Part shown: piece by piece, positions 1 to 7,028 of the stretch | How positions within the stretch are numbered: the stretch's first letter is position 1 | Layout: every line of letters starts with the position of its first letter | From: JAJFTV01 sp964426355 | GTDB lineage: Bacteria > Chloroflexota > Anaerolineae > Anaerolineales > Anaerolineaceae | NCBI GenBank assembly: GCA_964426355.1 | Contig: CAYRRA010000132.1 | Span: 1-12,323, forward strand | Length of the DNA stretch: 12,323 nt | Direction of reading: 5' to 3' | Notes under the pieces: generated by a model | What the model was told of the DNA's origin: nothing | The model's input: the letters and a program-made list of their open reading frames with translations, nothing else | The model's database searches: none | Program-made: the position numbers and the translations under genes

Positions 1-1246
1 CACACACCTCGCCTTTGCAGCCTTCATCATCGGCGGAAAGGTTGTTCCATATCTCACGTTCGATGGGTCCGTTCAGGTTGATTTCATTTCGGTCACCGCT
101 GCCCCCCTCCAATAGCCAGACCATGATCTTGCCCAAAACGCGCACTTCATCGTTGTTTTCTGCACCGCGTAGCCTGAAAGATTCAAAACGACGCGGGCAA
201 AGATAGTTGTTACGTCCCTTCAACACGGCGGAACGCAGGTTTAAATTCAACGCTGCACAAAGGTCTGGGATATCCTTTTTAATGAGTTGGTCTTGAAGAT
301 TGATGGTATTGGTGGATATGACCACATGTGCACCATTTTGCTTTGCCCACAAAGCTGCCGGGATTAAATAGGCATAAGATTTACCCGTTCCGGTTCCGGC
401 TTCAACGAGCAGGTGCTTCCCCTGTGAAATCGCGTTGCTGACCGTCTGGAGCATTTCTAGCTGCTGCGGGCGATATTCATAACTTGAGAAATATTGTGAA
501 AAGGGTCCACCGTATTCCAGCAGGCTGGAAACTTCATCGCAGTCCAACGGTTGAAGTTGCTCATTCGGGATCAAAGGGGCTGAAAAGAGGTCATCCATTG
601 GGGTCAGTAACGCGCCAAGGAAGTCGTCTTTTTTGGAATCTGCCTGGAAAATTTCGTTGATACGCTCCTGCTGCACTTGCTGAAAAAGCCAGGCGCCATC
701 CCAGGTGATAGGTTCGCATTGACGCACCATCTCCTCTATGAATGGATAGGGAAGCGTCATGCATTTCTCGTAAAGCTGCATGAAAAGATGATATGCTGTG
801 CGTGAATCTTCAAGGGCGCGGTGGCTTTGATGTGTAAAGATGCTCTGCAACTGGCTGAGTGCTTCCAGGCTGTAGCGGCTGGCTGTTGGGAGCATTACCG
901 AGGCTAATTCGTAGGTGTCAATCAGTTCGTTATAATCCAGGATTTTATATTTTTTTAAAAAACCGTGATCGAAGCGTACGTTGTGCCCAACGATGGGTGC
1001 ATCCCCTACAAAGGCAGCAAAATCGTCAATGACATCCAAAATACGGGGTGCACTGTGCACCATTTCATTGGTGATACCGGTAAGGTGGGTAATTTCACGC
1101 GGGATCAATCGTTCAGGGTTGATCAGCGTGGAGAACTCAGCTTCGATCCGTCTTTCGTTGAATTTGACGGCAGCAAGCTCGATGATGGCGTCTGAATTGC
1201 TATCCAGACCGGTTGTCTCAATATCGAGAGAGATGAGTGTAGGCAT
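1..1246 (-). CDS. dinG: DEDDh exonuclease-DinG family helicase fusion (C-terminus beyond window)
   Basis: This is the first 415 residues of an ATP-dependent DNA helicase of the DinG/XPD superfamily 2 type, fused to an N-terminal DnaQ-like 3'-5' exonuclease; it runs off the left edge. The exonuclease (about residues 1-160) shows all three motifs: DIETTG at 8-13, GHNVRFD at 87-93, and HRALED at 142-147, with the final Asp. The helicase begins with a Q-motif-like YRPQQLEM (258-265), followed by Walker A AGTGTGKS (283-290) and motif Ia STNTINLQDQ (311-320). Cys350 in NYLCPRR, then Cys410 and Cys415 (CxxxxC), sit where the Fe-S cysteines of E. coli DinG/XPD lie; the fourth would be outside the window. 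Full-length relatives have about 900 residues. The likely role is DNA repair or processing of replication intermediates and R-loops. The start at 1246 fits the exonuclease fold. There is no Shine-Dalgarno, and a TATAAT lies seven bases upstream. Confidence 0.94.
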   Translation of the reverse strand, partial: MPTLISLDIETTGLDSNSDAIIELAAVKFNERRIEAEFSTLINPERLIPREITHLTGITNEMVHSAPRILDVIDDFAAFVGDAPIVGHNVRFDHGFLKKYKILDYNELIDTYELASVMLPTASRYSLEALSQLQSIFTHQSHRALEDSRTAYHLFMQLYEKCMTLPYPFIEEMVRQCEPITWDGAWLFQQVQQERINEIFQADSKKDDFLGALLTPMDDLFSAPLIPNEQLQPLDCDEVSSLLEYGGPFSQYFSSYEYRPQQLEMLQTVSNAISQGKHLLVEAGTGTGKSYAYLIPAALWAKQNGAHVVISTNTINLQDQLIKKDIPDLCAALNLNLRSAVLKGRNNYLCPRRFESFRLRGAENNDEVRVLGKIMVWLLEGGSGDRNEINLNGPIEREIWNNLSADDEGCKGEVC

Positions 1247-1253
1247 GGGGAAG

Positions 1254-1259
1254 ATTATA
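1254..1259 (-). promoter_or_regulatory. Putative -10 box (TATAAT) of the exonuclease-helicase gene
   Basis: A perfect TATAAT on the minus strand is followed by seven bases (CTTCCCC) and then the ATG at 1246. Normal sigma-70 geometry would start the transcript at 1247 or 1246, giving a leaderless or almost leaderless mRNA. This agrees with the absence of any ribosome binding site. No good -35 is visible; the best is a T-rich TTTTCT at 15 bp spacing. Confidence 0.5.
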
Positions 1260-1340
1260 CCGTGAAAGAGGGACAGAAAACCCCGGATTGTTTTCCACTT
1301 TCGACGTGTTTTTATGATAATATGGCTGAAAATAGGTAAG

Positions 1341-1345
1341 AGGAG
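1341..1345 (+). promoter_or_regulatory. Ribosome binding site of the alpha-galactosidase gene
   Basis: AGGAG lies eight bases before the ATG at 1354, a good Shine-Dalgarno that fixes this start. Further upstream, GATAAT (1316-1321) could be a -10 box, with a weak TTCCAC at 1293-1298 as -35 (17 bp spacing). That would make 1247-1353 a divergent promoter region serving this gene and the helicase. Confidence 0.65.
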
Positions 1346-1353
1346 CTGCAAAG

Positions 1354-3705
1354 ATGAACCAGCCTGAGATTGATTTTCAATTTTCACCAGAAAGTGGCAC
1401 CCTCCGAGTTTTTTCTCCACAGTCTCAATGGCTTGCGGGCGGGGAAACGAGCTTGCTTATCCAGTATGAAGCAGAGAATCGTAAAGGAGCATACTCGCCG
1501 ACTGATTTTCTGTCCATCAGGGTTGAACAAGAGGAAGTGGATGGAATAACTGATTCGGCAGAAACCACCGTTTTTGAAGCAGGAAATAACAACTGCGAGA
1601 TAAAAGCGAGGCTTTTCCTGGCGAAGGACATTCAAAGAAAATTCATCGCCTATAAGTTACAAATCCAAAACCAGAACCCCTTTGATCTGCTTATCCATCA
1701 CATTACTTTGTTTGATAACACGCAGGATTCCCCAATGATGGAATCCGATTTCCATTTTTCCAAAACCAATGGAAAGCCAGACCTGGCTTTCTTTTCCAAC
1801 GGTTGGCAATCCTGGTCATATAGCGGGACGTATGGCGCACATGAAAAACAGCGTAAAACCTGGTTGCAATTTATCCCGAACGCAGCCAGCTCCTACCCTC
1901 TTACGCCATACTGGATGAAAAGAGGTCATTTCAGTTCAGATTTCTTTGGCATCATCGGAGACCGTGCCAGCAGGTTGGGGCTTCTTTTTGGTTTCCTTTC
2001 GCAAAAGAAGCATTTTGGCAGCATTACAGCTCATTTGCAGAGCAGGGCATCGTTGAAGATGTGGGCGAATGGCGACGAAACCCTTTTACGTCCCGGCGAA
2101 AAAATGGAAACGGATTGGGCGGTGGTGTGCTGGGTCGATTTGGATGCGCATGAACCTCTTCAGCCGTTTTTTGACCTGGTCAGAAGGGTGAACTGCCTGG
2201 AAATCCGGGAAAAAATCCCTACCGGCTGGTGCTCCTGGTATCACTTTTATACGAAAATCAGCGAAGAAAAGATTGCGGATAACCTGGAAGCACTCTGTGC
2301 TTTGAGAAATGTACTGCCGCTTGACCTGGTGCAAATCGATGATGGGTATCAGACCGATGGGGGGGACTGGTTTTCTTTTATACCCGCCTTTCCGGATGGG
2401 ATTACGCCGTTAGCGCAAAAGATTAGAGAGAAGCAAATGACGCCCGGTCTTTGGATGGCTCCATTTATTGTCAGTAATGGCGCAAGATTGTTACAAACCC
2501 ATCCCGAATTCATCTTACGCCGCTCCAACGGAAAGGCAGTTTCATCGGGGTTGATATCGGATAAGTTTTCTGTGGCACTGGATCTTTCCTATCAGCCTGC
2601 TCTCGACTATGCCTGCAAGGTGGTGAGAACAGCCGCACAGGAGTGGGGTTTTTCGTACCTGAAACTCGATTTTCTTTACGCTGGCGCACTGCCCGGGAAA
2701 CGGTTTGACCCTTACCGGACGCGAGCCCAGGTCTTGCGCTGCGCTCTTGAAGAGGTCAGAAATTCAGCCGGAAAGGATACTTATTTGCTCGGCTGTGGCG
2801 TCCCGCTGGGTTCTGCATTGGGTTTATTCGATGCGATGCGTATTGGGGCGGATACCGGGAGCGCCTGGAAACCCAAACTCTTCAATATCCCGTGGATATT
2901 TAAGAATGACCCGCAGCTTCCTTCGCTCTCGAATGCTTTGCAGAACACCATCACGCGCTCCGCGATGCATTTAAACTTGTGGGTCAACGACCCGGACTGT
3001 TTACTGGTTAGACCTCAGACGGAGTTAACTTTGGAAGAAATCCGCACGCAAGCAACGGCGGTTGCCCTTACGGGTGGTTCATTGCTGCTTTCGGATGATT
3101 TTCCAAAGCTCCCCGCAGAGCGTTTGCGCATCGCTGAAGCGCTTTTACCCTTGATTGGGAAAAGAGCGCAAGTGTTGGACTGGTTTGATGAATTGACACC
3201 TCGCCATCTACGCCTGGATGTAAGCAACGGGTTTGAAAACTGGCATTTGTTGGCGTTGTTCAACTGGCAGGACAAGCCGCTTGACACAGAAATGACCTGC
3301 CAGGCGTACAAATTGCCGCAAGAAAAGTATTGGACGCGCTCATTTTGGGATGAAACAGCCAGGTTGGTCGAATTGGAGGGTCCATTATGGAAGGGGGGTA
3401 TCGCTGCGCATGGAGTGGTTTTGCTGGCGGTGCGGAAATATTCTGACCAGGCACAATACCTGGGTTCAAACTTGCATATCTCACAGGGAATGGAAATTTC
3501 TGATTTGTCTGTGAACAGCAACAGGGTCCGCTGCCAGGTGGATTTAGGACGTAATGCTTCCGGTTATCTGGAGCTGTATTTGCCCTCTGCGCCTTCTGAA
3601 ACGCGGTTTGAAGGTGAGAGAGTGGCATGGGAAAATCGATTCGGGTCTGTTTTTCGTTTTTCGATCAACATTCAGCAACGCGGTGTTTTGGAGATTGACC
3701 TGTAA
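1354..3705 (+). CDS. Alpha-galactosidase, glycoside hydrolase family 36 (GH-D clan)
   Basis: This 783-residue retaining alpha-galactosidase should hydrolyse terminal alpha-1,6-galactose from melibiose, raffinose-type oligosaccharides or galactomannan fragments. No signal peptide is present, so it is probably cytoplasmic. An N-terminal beta-sandwich (about 1-280, with SNGWQSWSYSG at 148-158) precedes the TIM barrel. The barrel contains PTGWCSWYHF (289-298), QIDDGYQ (327-333), PGLWMAPF (364-371), KLDFLYAGALPG (437-448) and LGCGVPLGSA (479-488), ending in MRIGAD (495-500). By comparison with Thermotoga maritima GalA, Asp439 is the nucleophile and Asp500 the acid/base. Their spacing (61) almost equals that of the Thermotoga enzyme (60). 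A C-terminal beta domain follows from about residue 600. The protein is longer than T. maritima GalA (552 residues) at both ends. It stands alone with its own ribosome binding site, and no sugar transporter or regulator is adjacent. Substrate choice is inferred from the family. Confidence 0.93.
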   Translation: MNQPEIDFQFSPESGTLRVFSPQSQWLAGGETSLLIQYEAENRKGAYSPTDFLSIRVEQEEVDGITDSAETTVFEAGNNNCEIKARLFLAKDIQRKFIAYKLQIQNQNPFDLLIHHITLFDNTQDSPMMESDFHFSKTNGKPDLAFFSNGWQSWSYSGTYGAHEKQRKTWLQFIPNAASSYPLTPYWMKRGHFSSDFFGIIGDRASRLGLLFGFLSQKKHFGSITAHLQSRASLKMWANGDETLLRPGEKMETDWAVVCWVDLDAHEPLQPFFDLVRRVNCLEIREKIPTGWCSWYHFYTKISEEKIADNLEALCALRNVLPLDLVQIDDGYQTDGGDWFSFIPAFPDGITPLAQKIREKQMTPGLWMAPFIVSNGARLLQTHPEFILRRSNGKAVSSGLISDKFSVALDLSYQPALDYACKVVRTAAQEWGFSYLKLDFLYAGALPGKRFDPYRTRAQVLRCALEEVRNSAGKDTYLLGCGVPLGSALGLFDAMRIGADTGSAWKPKLFNIPWIFKNDPQLPSLSNALQNTITRSAMHLNLWVNDPDCLLVRPQTELTLEEIRTQATAVALTGGSLLLSDDFPKLPAERLRIAEALLPLIGKRAQVLDWFDELTPRHLRLDVSNGFENWHLLALFNWQDKPLDTEMTCQAYKLPQEKYWTRSFWDETARLVELEGPLWKGGIAAHGVVLLAVRKYSDQAQYLGSNLHISQGMEISDLSVNSNRVRCQVDLGRNASGYLELYLPSAPSETRFEGERVAWENRFGSVFRFSINIQQRGVLEIDL

Positions 3706-3762
3706 CAGGAAACAATGCTGCACTATCAGTGGATGTTCAATAGGGCAGGTATGCATCTTGTC

Positions 3763-3789
3763 AGACCGGAATGTGATAGACCCCGGTCT
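3763..3789. other. Short inverted repeat between convergent genes, possible weak terminator
   Basis: AGACCGG (3763-3769) and CCGGTCT (3783-3789) form a 7-bp GC-rich stem with a 13-base loop. It lies 58 bases after the alpha-galactosidase stop and overlaps the stop codon of the opposing gene at 3788-3790. There is no T-run on either side, so it is not a canonical intrinsic terminator. It is the only evident hairpin in this 82-base convergent gap. Confidence 0.3.
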
Positions 3790-4549
3790 AGAATTCATCA
3801 ATATGATGGTTGAATTTATCGGCTGATTGACCGGTGAAAAACGTCAGCGTTTTCAAACAAGCGGATCTTTCGGCTTCGGTGAGATTTTCGCTGCGGTTTT
3901 CCCAGCTTTGTTTGCGGATAAATTCTTTCATGTGTGATTGCTGGTCATGAAGCCGGGAGACAGCATCATCAATTAGAAAATCCGCAGCAACCGGGTATGA
4001 ATCCGAGAACATTTCCAGCCCGATGCGGATATGAGATAGGCAAATGCCCGGAGAAGCCTGGTAAGCAGTTTTTATGAGAGGGTCATCGCCTTGCAGCGTT
4101 TGGAAGAGCGTTGCCAGAGAATTTTTCCCTGCACTTTCAGCAGAACTGCAAATGGGGCAGGTTTTGCCATTCAACACGGGTTTAGAGATGCGTGCAGGTA
4201 GCAGAGCTGCGAAAGATTTCAGGACATCCTGGAGCCAGTGAACAGGTTTCTGTTTTCGTTTCAGCTCATCCAATTCCTGGCTCAGGTGATTGGCGAGGGA
4301 TTCATAGATGATGTTTACACCCAAAAGCGGTCCGCTGGTGGAGAGCTCATGCGCAACCAGCATACGGGTATGTTGTGGGCAGAAGCCCCTGGATTGAAGG
4401 ATGGCTTTACGGCTCTCAGGGTCGGTGATGTTTTCCCACAAAAGCGAATCAATGGCGCGTAGGGCTGCTTCATGTTCAAGCCGGCAGATTGCGCACCCCG
4501 GTTTTTTTAACGCATCTTCAACTTTTATAATGGATAGGACAAAAGCCAT
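3788..4549 (-). CDS. DUF6062-like protein with duplicated CxxC...CxxH module
   Basis: This 253-residue soluble protein of unknown function has no signal peptide or membrane segment. Two similar modules are visible. The first has Cys19-x2-Cys22 (CAIC) and Cys57-x2-His60 (FCPQH), separated by 34 residues. The second has Cys131-x2-Cys134 (CPIC) and Cys170-x2-His173 (ICLSH), separated by 35. Such C2CH sets would suit a structural zinc or other metal site in each half. The layout, the HxxFIRK-type helix near 206-213 and the final aromatic-Thr-Gly motif (FFTG, 237-240) resemble what I recall of DUF6062 from Firmicutes and Chloroflexota; that assignment is from memory. A charged helix (about 86-102) links the halves. 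The gene is monocistronic and divergent from the secreted-protein unit. A GAGGA lies about 12 bases before the start, longer than ideal. A role in redox, metal or nucleic-acid binding is only speculation. Confidence 0.8.
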   Translation of the reverse strand: MAFVLSIIKVEDALKKPGCAICRLEHEAALRAIDSLLWENITDPESRKAILQSRGFCPQHTRMLVAHELSTSGPLLGVNIIYESLANHLSQELDELKRKQKPVHWLQDVLKSFAALLPARISKPVLNGKTCPICSSAESAGKNSLATLFQTLQGDDPLIKTAYQASPGICLSHIRIGLEMFSDSYPVAADFLIDDAVSRLHDQQSHMKEFIRKQSWENRSENLTEAERSACLKTLTFFTGQSADKFNHHIDEF

Positions 4550-4595
4550 TTCTGTGATATTCCTCGTTCTGGCAGTCTTCTTATCAATGAAGGTG

Positions 4596-4601
4596 ATTAT
4601 A
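4596..4601 (-). promoter_or_regulatory. Putative -10 box (TATAAT) of the DUF6062-like gene
   Basis: A perfect TATAAT on the minus strand lies 46 bases before the ATG at 4549, giving a predicted leader of about 40 bases that includes the GAGGA. No -35 close to consensus is seen at 16-18 bp. It shares the 145-base divergent gap (4550-4694) with a plus-strand promoter. Confidence 0.45.
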
Positions 4602-4680
4602 CTTTGAACTGCCTGCCGAAGAGAACCGGTATTTATCAGTTTTGTCAGTCATTTTACCTGGGCAGGTTGAGGTGAAGTTA

Positions 4681-4689
4681 TGGTATAGT
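4681..4689 (+). promoter_or_regulatory. Putative extended -10 promoter of the secreted-protein unit
   Basis: TGGTATAGT matches the extended -10 form (TG-n-TATAnT), which can act without a strong -35; none is evident. The predicted transcription start is near 4696, only one base from the TTG at 4695. This casts doubt on that codon as the translation start. Confidence 0.4.
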
Positions 4690-4694
4690 ATTTA

Positions 4695-6257
4695 TTGAGG
4701 AAATCGCTTATCTTGGTGAGATTTAAACGACAACTCTTTCTTTTCGGTTCGCTCTTATTATTGGTAACCCTCCTGTCCATATCCCAAATCGTTTATGCAT
4801 CCCCAGGAAGAGCGATGATCGTTGGTTCAGCTTTGGTGCAAGCCCGAGAAGAACCGGCGATCCTGCTGCGTGACCTGCAGGAAATTACAGGTACTCCGTA
4901 CTATCTACCCTTGATTCGGGTGGAGAACCCGGCTACCCCTACTCCTGTGTTTACACCGACCGCAACCACCCCGTCCACCTGGTATGGCGTGGGGATTTAT
5001 GATGACCGTTTCAGTGGCATCAGCTACATGGGAAGCTGGGTAACAGCCGACCAGACCTCTGCGTTTCAAAGCACCACACATTATTCGATCAGTTCCGGGA
5101 ACCAAACTGTATTCCATTTTGAGGGTGAGCAAATCAGCCTGGTTTACACTGCCAATACCAACCGGGGGATGATGGACATCTGGATCGATGGGATATTTGT
5201 AATTTCTTTGAACCAGTATTCGTCTGCACCGAGCTATCAACGGCAATGGGATAGTGCACAATTATCTTCCGGGCACCATACGATTATCCTTCAACATGCC
5301 AGCGGTGTGACGGTAGATGTGGACGGGTTGATTGTCTCCAATTATGCATATCCCCCTGGACCAGGCGTTCCGCCGCCGTATTCTACCAGTTACTACATGA
5401 AAACCATCGACACAAGCACAATGTATACCTTAGGCTGCACTTTAGGTATAGAGGACTGGGATACCCCTGGTTGGATGGACAGCCTGGTGGTATTAGATTA
5501 CGGCATGCCGCGGGATTTGGGCGGGGGCGTGTACGGGGCAAGCCTGTTTAGCTTTGGTCCGGTCTCTACCGCTACCATCGCCGAAGCGGTAAAAGCCTTT
5601 GGGTACGGGTATTATTACTGCTCACTAGATGAAGTCGGTTCGCACCTGCGTATCGGTGTGGGCACCAGCAATTACGGAAGCTATGTGACCTACAACCACG
5701 GAAGGGCTTGGGCGCAAATGGTCAATCAAATCAATAGTTATTTCAGCGCTCAAGGCTTTTTTGCCAGGGTGGATGCGATTGGGATGAATGATATGGAATT
5801 GAGTTGGAATACCCCCTCGGTGACGAGGAACTGGGTAAACGGGTATGATTCTGCCAATGAATATTATTTGTATAACTTTGGTGATGCGGCTGGCTGCCCT
5901 TCTGTGAGTTATCCGTCCTGGACATGCAATAATTCCTGGACGCTGGAAGATGTGTGGTATATCTCGTATGGGGCGGCACCTTCTTACCCGCTGCCATTAA
6001 TCTATGCAAATGGGGGAATCAATGCACGGCAATGGCAATGGATCAGCCGGTATGGTTATACTCAACACGGCGCACCAATGGAGTTTCAGGGTGAGATGAC
6101 GCAGTGGTTGACCTGCCAGACGAGCGGGTGTGAGGATGCGCTGGATAACACCCCGGCGGAAGGGTGGACCTATTTATGGGACTCCATTAACAGCGATTTT
6201 CGCACGGCACAGGAGGTTTTGCGTTATTCAACCGATATCAAATGGTGGGGTTACTAG
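4695..6257 (+). CDS. Secreted protein: Thr/Pro linker, CBM-like beta domain, unknown C-terminal domain
   Basis: This is a 520-residue exported protein. A basic stretch (RFKRQ, 9-13) and a hydrophobic core (about 14-33) end in VYA35, a good signal peptidase I site. A short region and a Thr/Pro linker (ATPTPVFTPTATTP, 80-93) follow. Residues 96-215 form a beta-rich module (YDDRFSGISYMG near 102, IWIDG at 162-166, GHHTI at 193-197, VDVDG at 207-211) resembling jelly-roll carbohydrate-binding domains. The C-terminal part (about 230-520) is rich in Tyr and Trp. It contains six of the mature protein's Cys (248, 309, 401, 411, 474, 479), so disulphides are plausible. GMNDMELSW (363-371) has a GxxDxE pattern reminiscent of some TIM-barrel glycosidases, but I cannot assign a family. 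TTG 4695 is the longest start. TTG 4713 and GTG 4716 fit the promoter and the GAGGA at 4697-4701 better and keep the whole signal peptide. It is probably co-transcribed with the next gene, three bases away. Confidence 0.72.
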   Translation: MRKSLILVRFKRQLFLFGSLLLLVTLLSISQIVYASPGRAMIVGSALVQAREEPAILLRDLQEITGTPYYLPLIRVENPATPTPVFTPTATTPSTWYGVGIYDDRFSGISYMGSWVTADQTSAFQSTTHYSISSGNQTVFHFEGEQISLVYTANTNRGMMDIWIDGIFVISLNQYSSAPSYQRQWDSAQLSSGHHTIILQHASGVTVDVDGLIVSNYAYPPGPGVPPPYSTSYYMKTIDTSTMYTLGCTLGIEDWDTPGWMDSLVVLDYGMPRDLGGGVYGASLFSFGPVSTATIAEAVKAFGYGYYYCSLDEVGSHLRIGVGTSNYGSYVTYNHGRAWAQMVNQINSYFSAQGFFARVDAIGMNDMELSWNTPSVTRNWVNGYDSANEYYLYNFGDAAGCPSVSYPSWTCNNSWTLEDVWYISYGAAPSYPLPLIYANGGINARQWQWISRYGYTQHGAPMEFQGEMTQWLTCQTSGCEDALDNTPAEGWTYLWDSINSDFRTAQEVLRYSTDIKWWGY

Positions 6258-6260
6258 GCA

Positions 6261-6926
6261 ATGAGTACTCAGATGAAACGGTTCCTCTTCTTTCTTGCCA
6301 CTGCGGTGGTTTTTGCCCTGGCGGTGGTTCTTCTGTTGCGTTTAGATTTGGAGGCAGCTTCGACAGATGTACAGGTGACTACAACACCGCTTCCCGCAGA
6401 GACGATCTTTCCTGAGGAGATGAGTATTTCCAAATACCAGGCTTTATTGGAGGAAGGGAACCTGGATGCACAGATGCAAGCCAGCATTGCTGAGAAACTG
6501 GAAATCGCAGAACGAATTGAATCGCAACGAGAAGCTTCCATTGAGTCTGGTCAATTAGGGTCGGCACAGGGTATCGAGGGTTTTCAATCTCAACAAGACC
6601 CCGATTTTCAAAGCGGGATTTTTGAAGGGGGAGAGGGGATGTTTCACTCGCAAGAAGCAGTGATTCAAAATCACTGGCAGGCACAGGTGGGCAACCAGTA
6701 TATCCAGGTTTTTGCCGGTGTATCCGGGACCGATTCAAGCCAGGGTGTGGTGTATGTTGTGACCACATCAGAGGACCGTATGATGACAGAGATTACCCGG
6801 TATGAGACTGCGGAAGGGTTGGGAATGGTTCGGGTAGAAGCGGAAATGAATGATTTTAAGTTGTTGTTGAGCAGTGAGAGCGGTGAAACGTTTCTATTTG
6901 ATGTCCTTTCCCGAAGTTTTGAATGA
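6261..6926 (+). CDS. Membrane-anchored protein of unknown function
   Basis: This 221-residue protein is not recognised. A single hydrophobic segment (about 8-27, after Lys6-Arg7) forms an N-terminal anchor or uncleaved signal; no lipobox is present. It is followed by a Thr-rich stretch (TTTPLP, 40-45) and a charged helical part with YQALLEEGNLD (59-69) and AEKLEIAERIESQRE (77-91), possibly coiled coil. A Gln/Gly/Ser-rich spacer spans 94-130. The last 85 residues (from NHWQAQVG, 137-144) alternate hydrophobic residues in a beta-strand pattern and end in TFLFDV (210-215), suggesting a small extracytoplasmic beta domain. The start lies three bases after the upstream stop, with only G-rich sequence for ribosome binding, so coupled translation is likely. 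ATG 6273 is an alternative start. Partnership with the upstream secreted protein is inferred from this arrangement. A strong terminator follows. Confidence 0.72.
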   Translation: MSTQMKRFLFFLATAVVFALAVVLLLRLDLEAASTDVQVTTTPLPAETIFPEEMSISKYQALLEEGNLDAQMQASIAEKLEIAERIESQREASIESGQLGSAQGIEGFQSQQDPDFQSGIFEGGEGMFHSQEAVIQNHWQAQVGNQYIQVFAGVSGTDSSQGVVYVVTTSEDRMMTEITRYETAEGLGMVRVEAEMNDFKLLLSSESGETFLFDVLSRSFE

Positions 6927-6945
6927 ACTGATAGACAGGAATCAA

Positions 6946-6984
6946 AAAAGACCTCACCGGTGTATTAGATCAGTGAGGTCTTTT
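6946..6984. terminator. Bidirectional rho-independent terminator
   Basis: AAAAGACCTCAC (6946-6957) pairs perfectly with GTGAGGTCTTTT (6973-6984) to form a 12-bp stem with a 15-base loop. On the plus strand the stem runs into TTTTGTTTTATT. On the minus strand it ends in six Ts (6949-6944). It sits 19 bases after the plus-strand stop at 6926 and 44 bases beyond the minus-strand stop at 7029, so it can end transcription from both sides. Confidence 0.88.
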
Positions 6985-7028
6985 GTTTTATTGAACGATT
7001 TGTTTGCTGGTCATTCCCTGGTCAGAAG

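Noticed and set aside
965..1265. Two overlapping plus-strand open frames of 76 and 94 codons
   Set aside because: They are antisense to the exonuclease domain, whose three catalytic motifs are clear on the minus strand.
3015..3521. A 168-codon minus-strand open frame
   Set aside because: It is antisense to the C-terminal half of the alpha-galactosidase, with no recognisable features.
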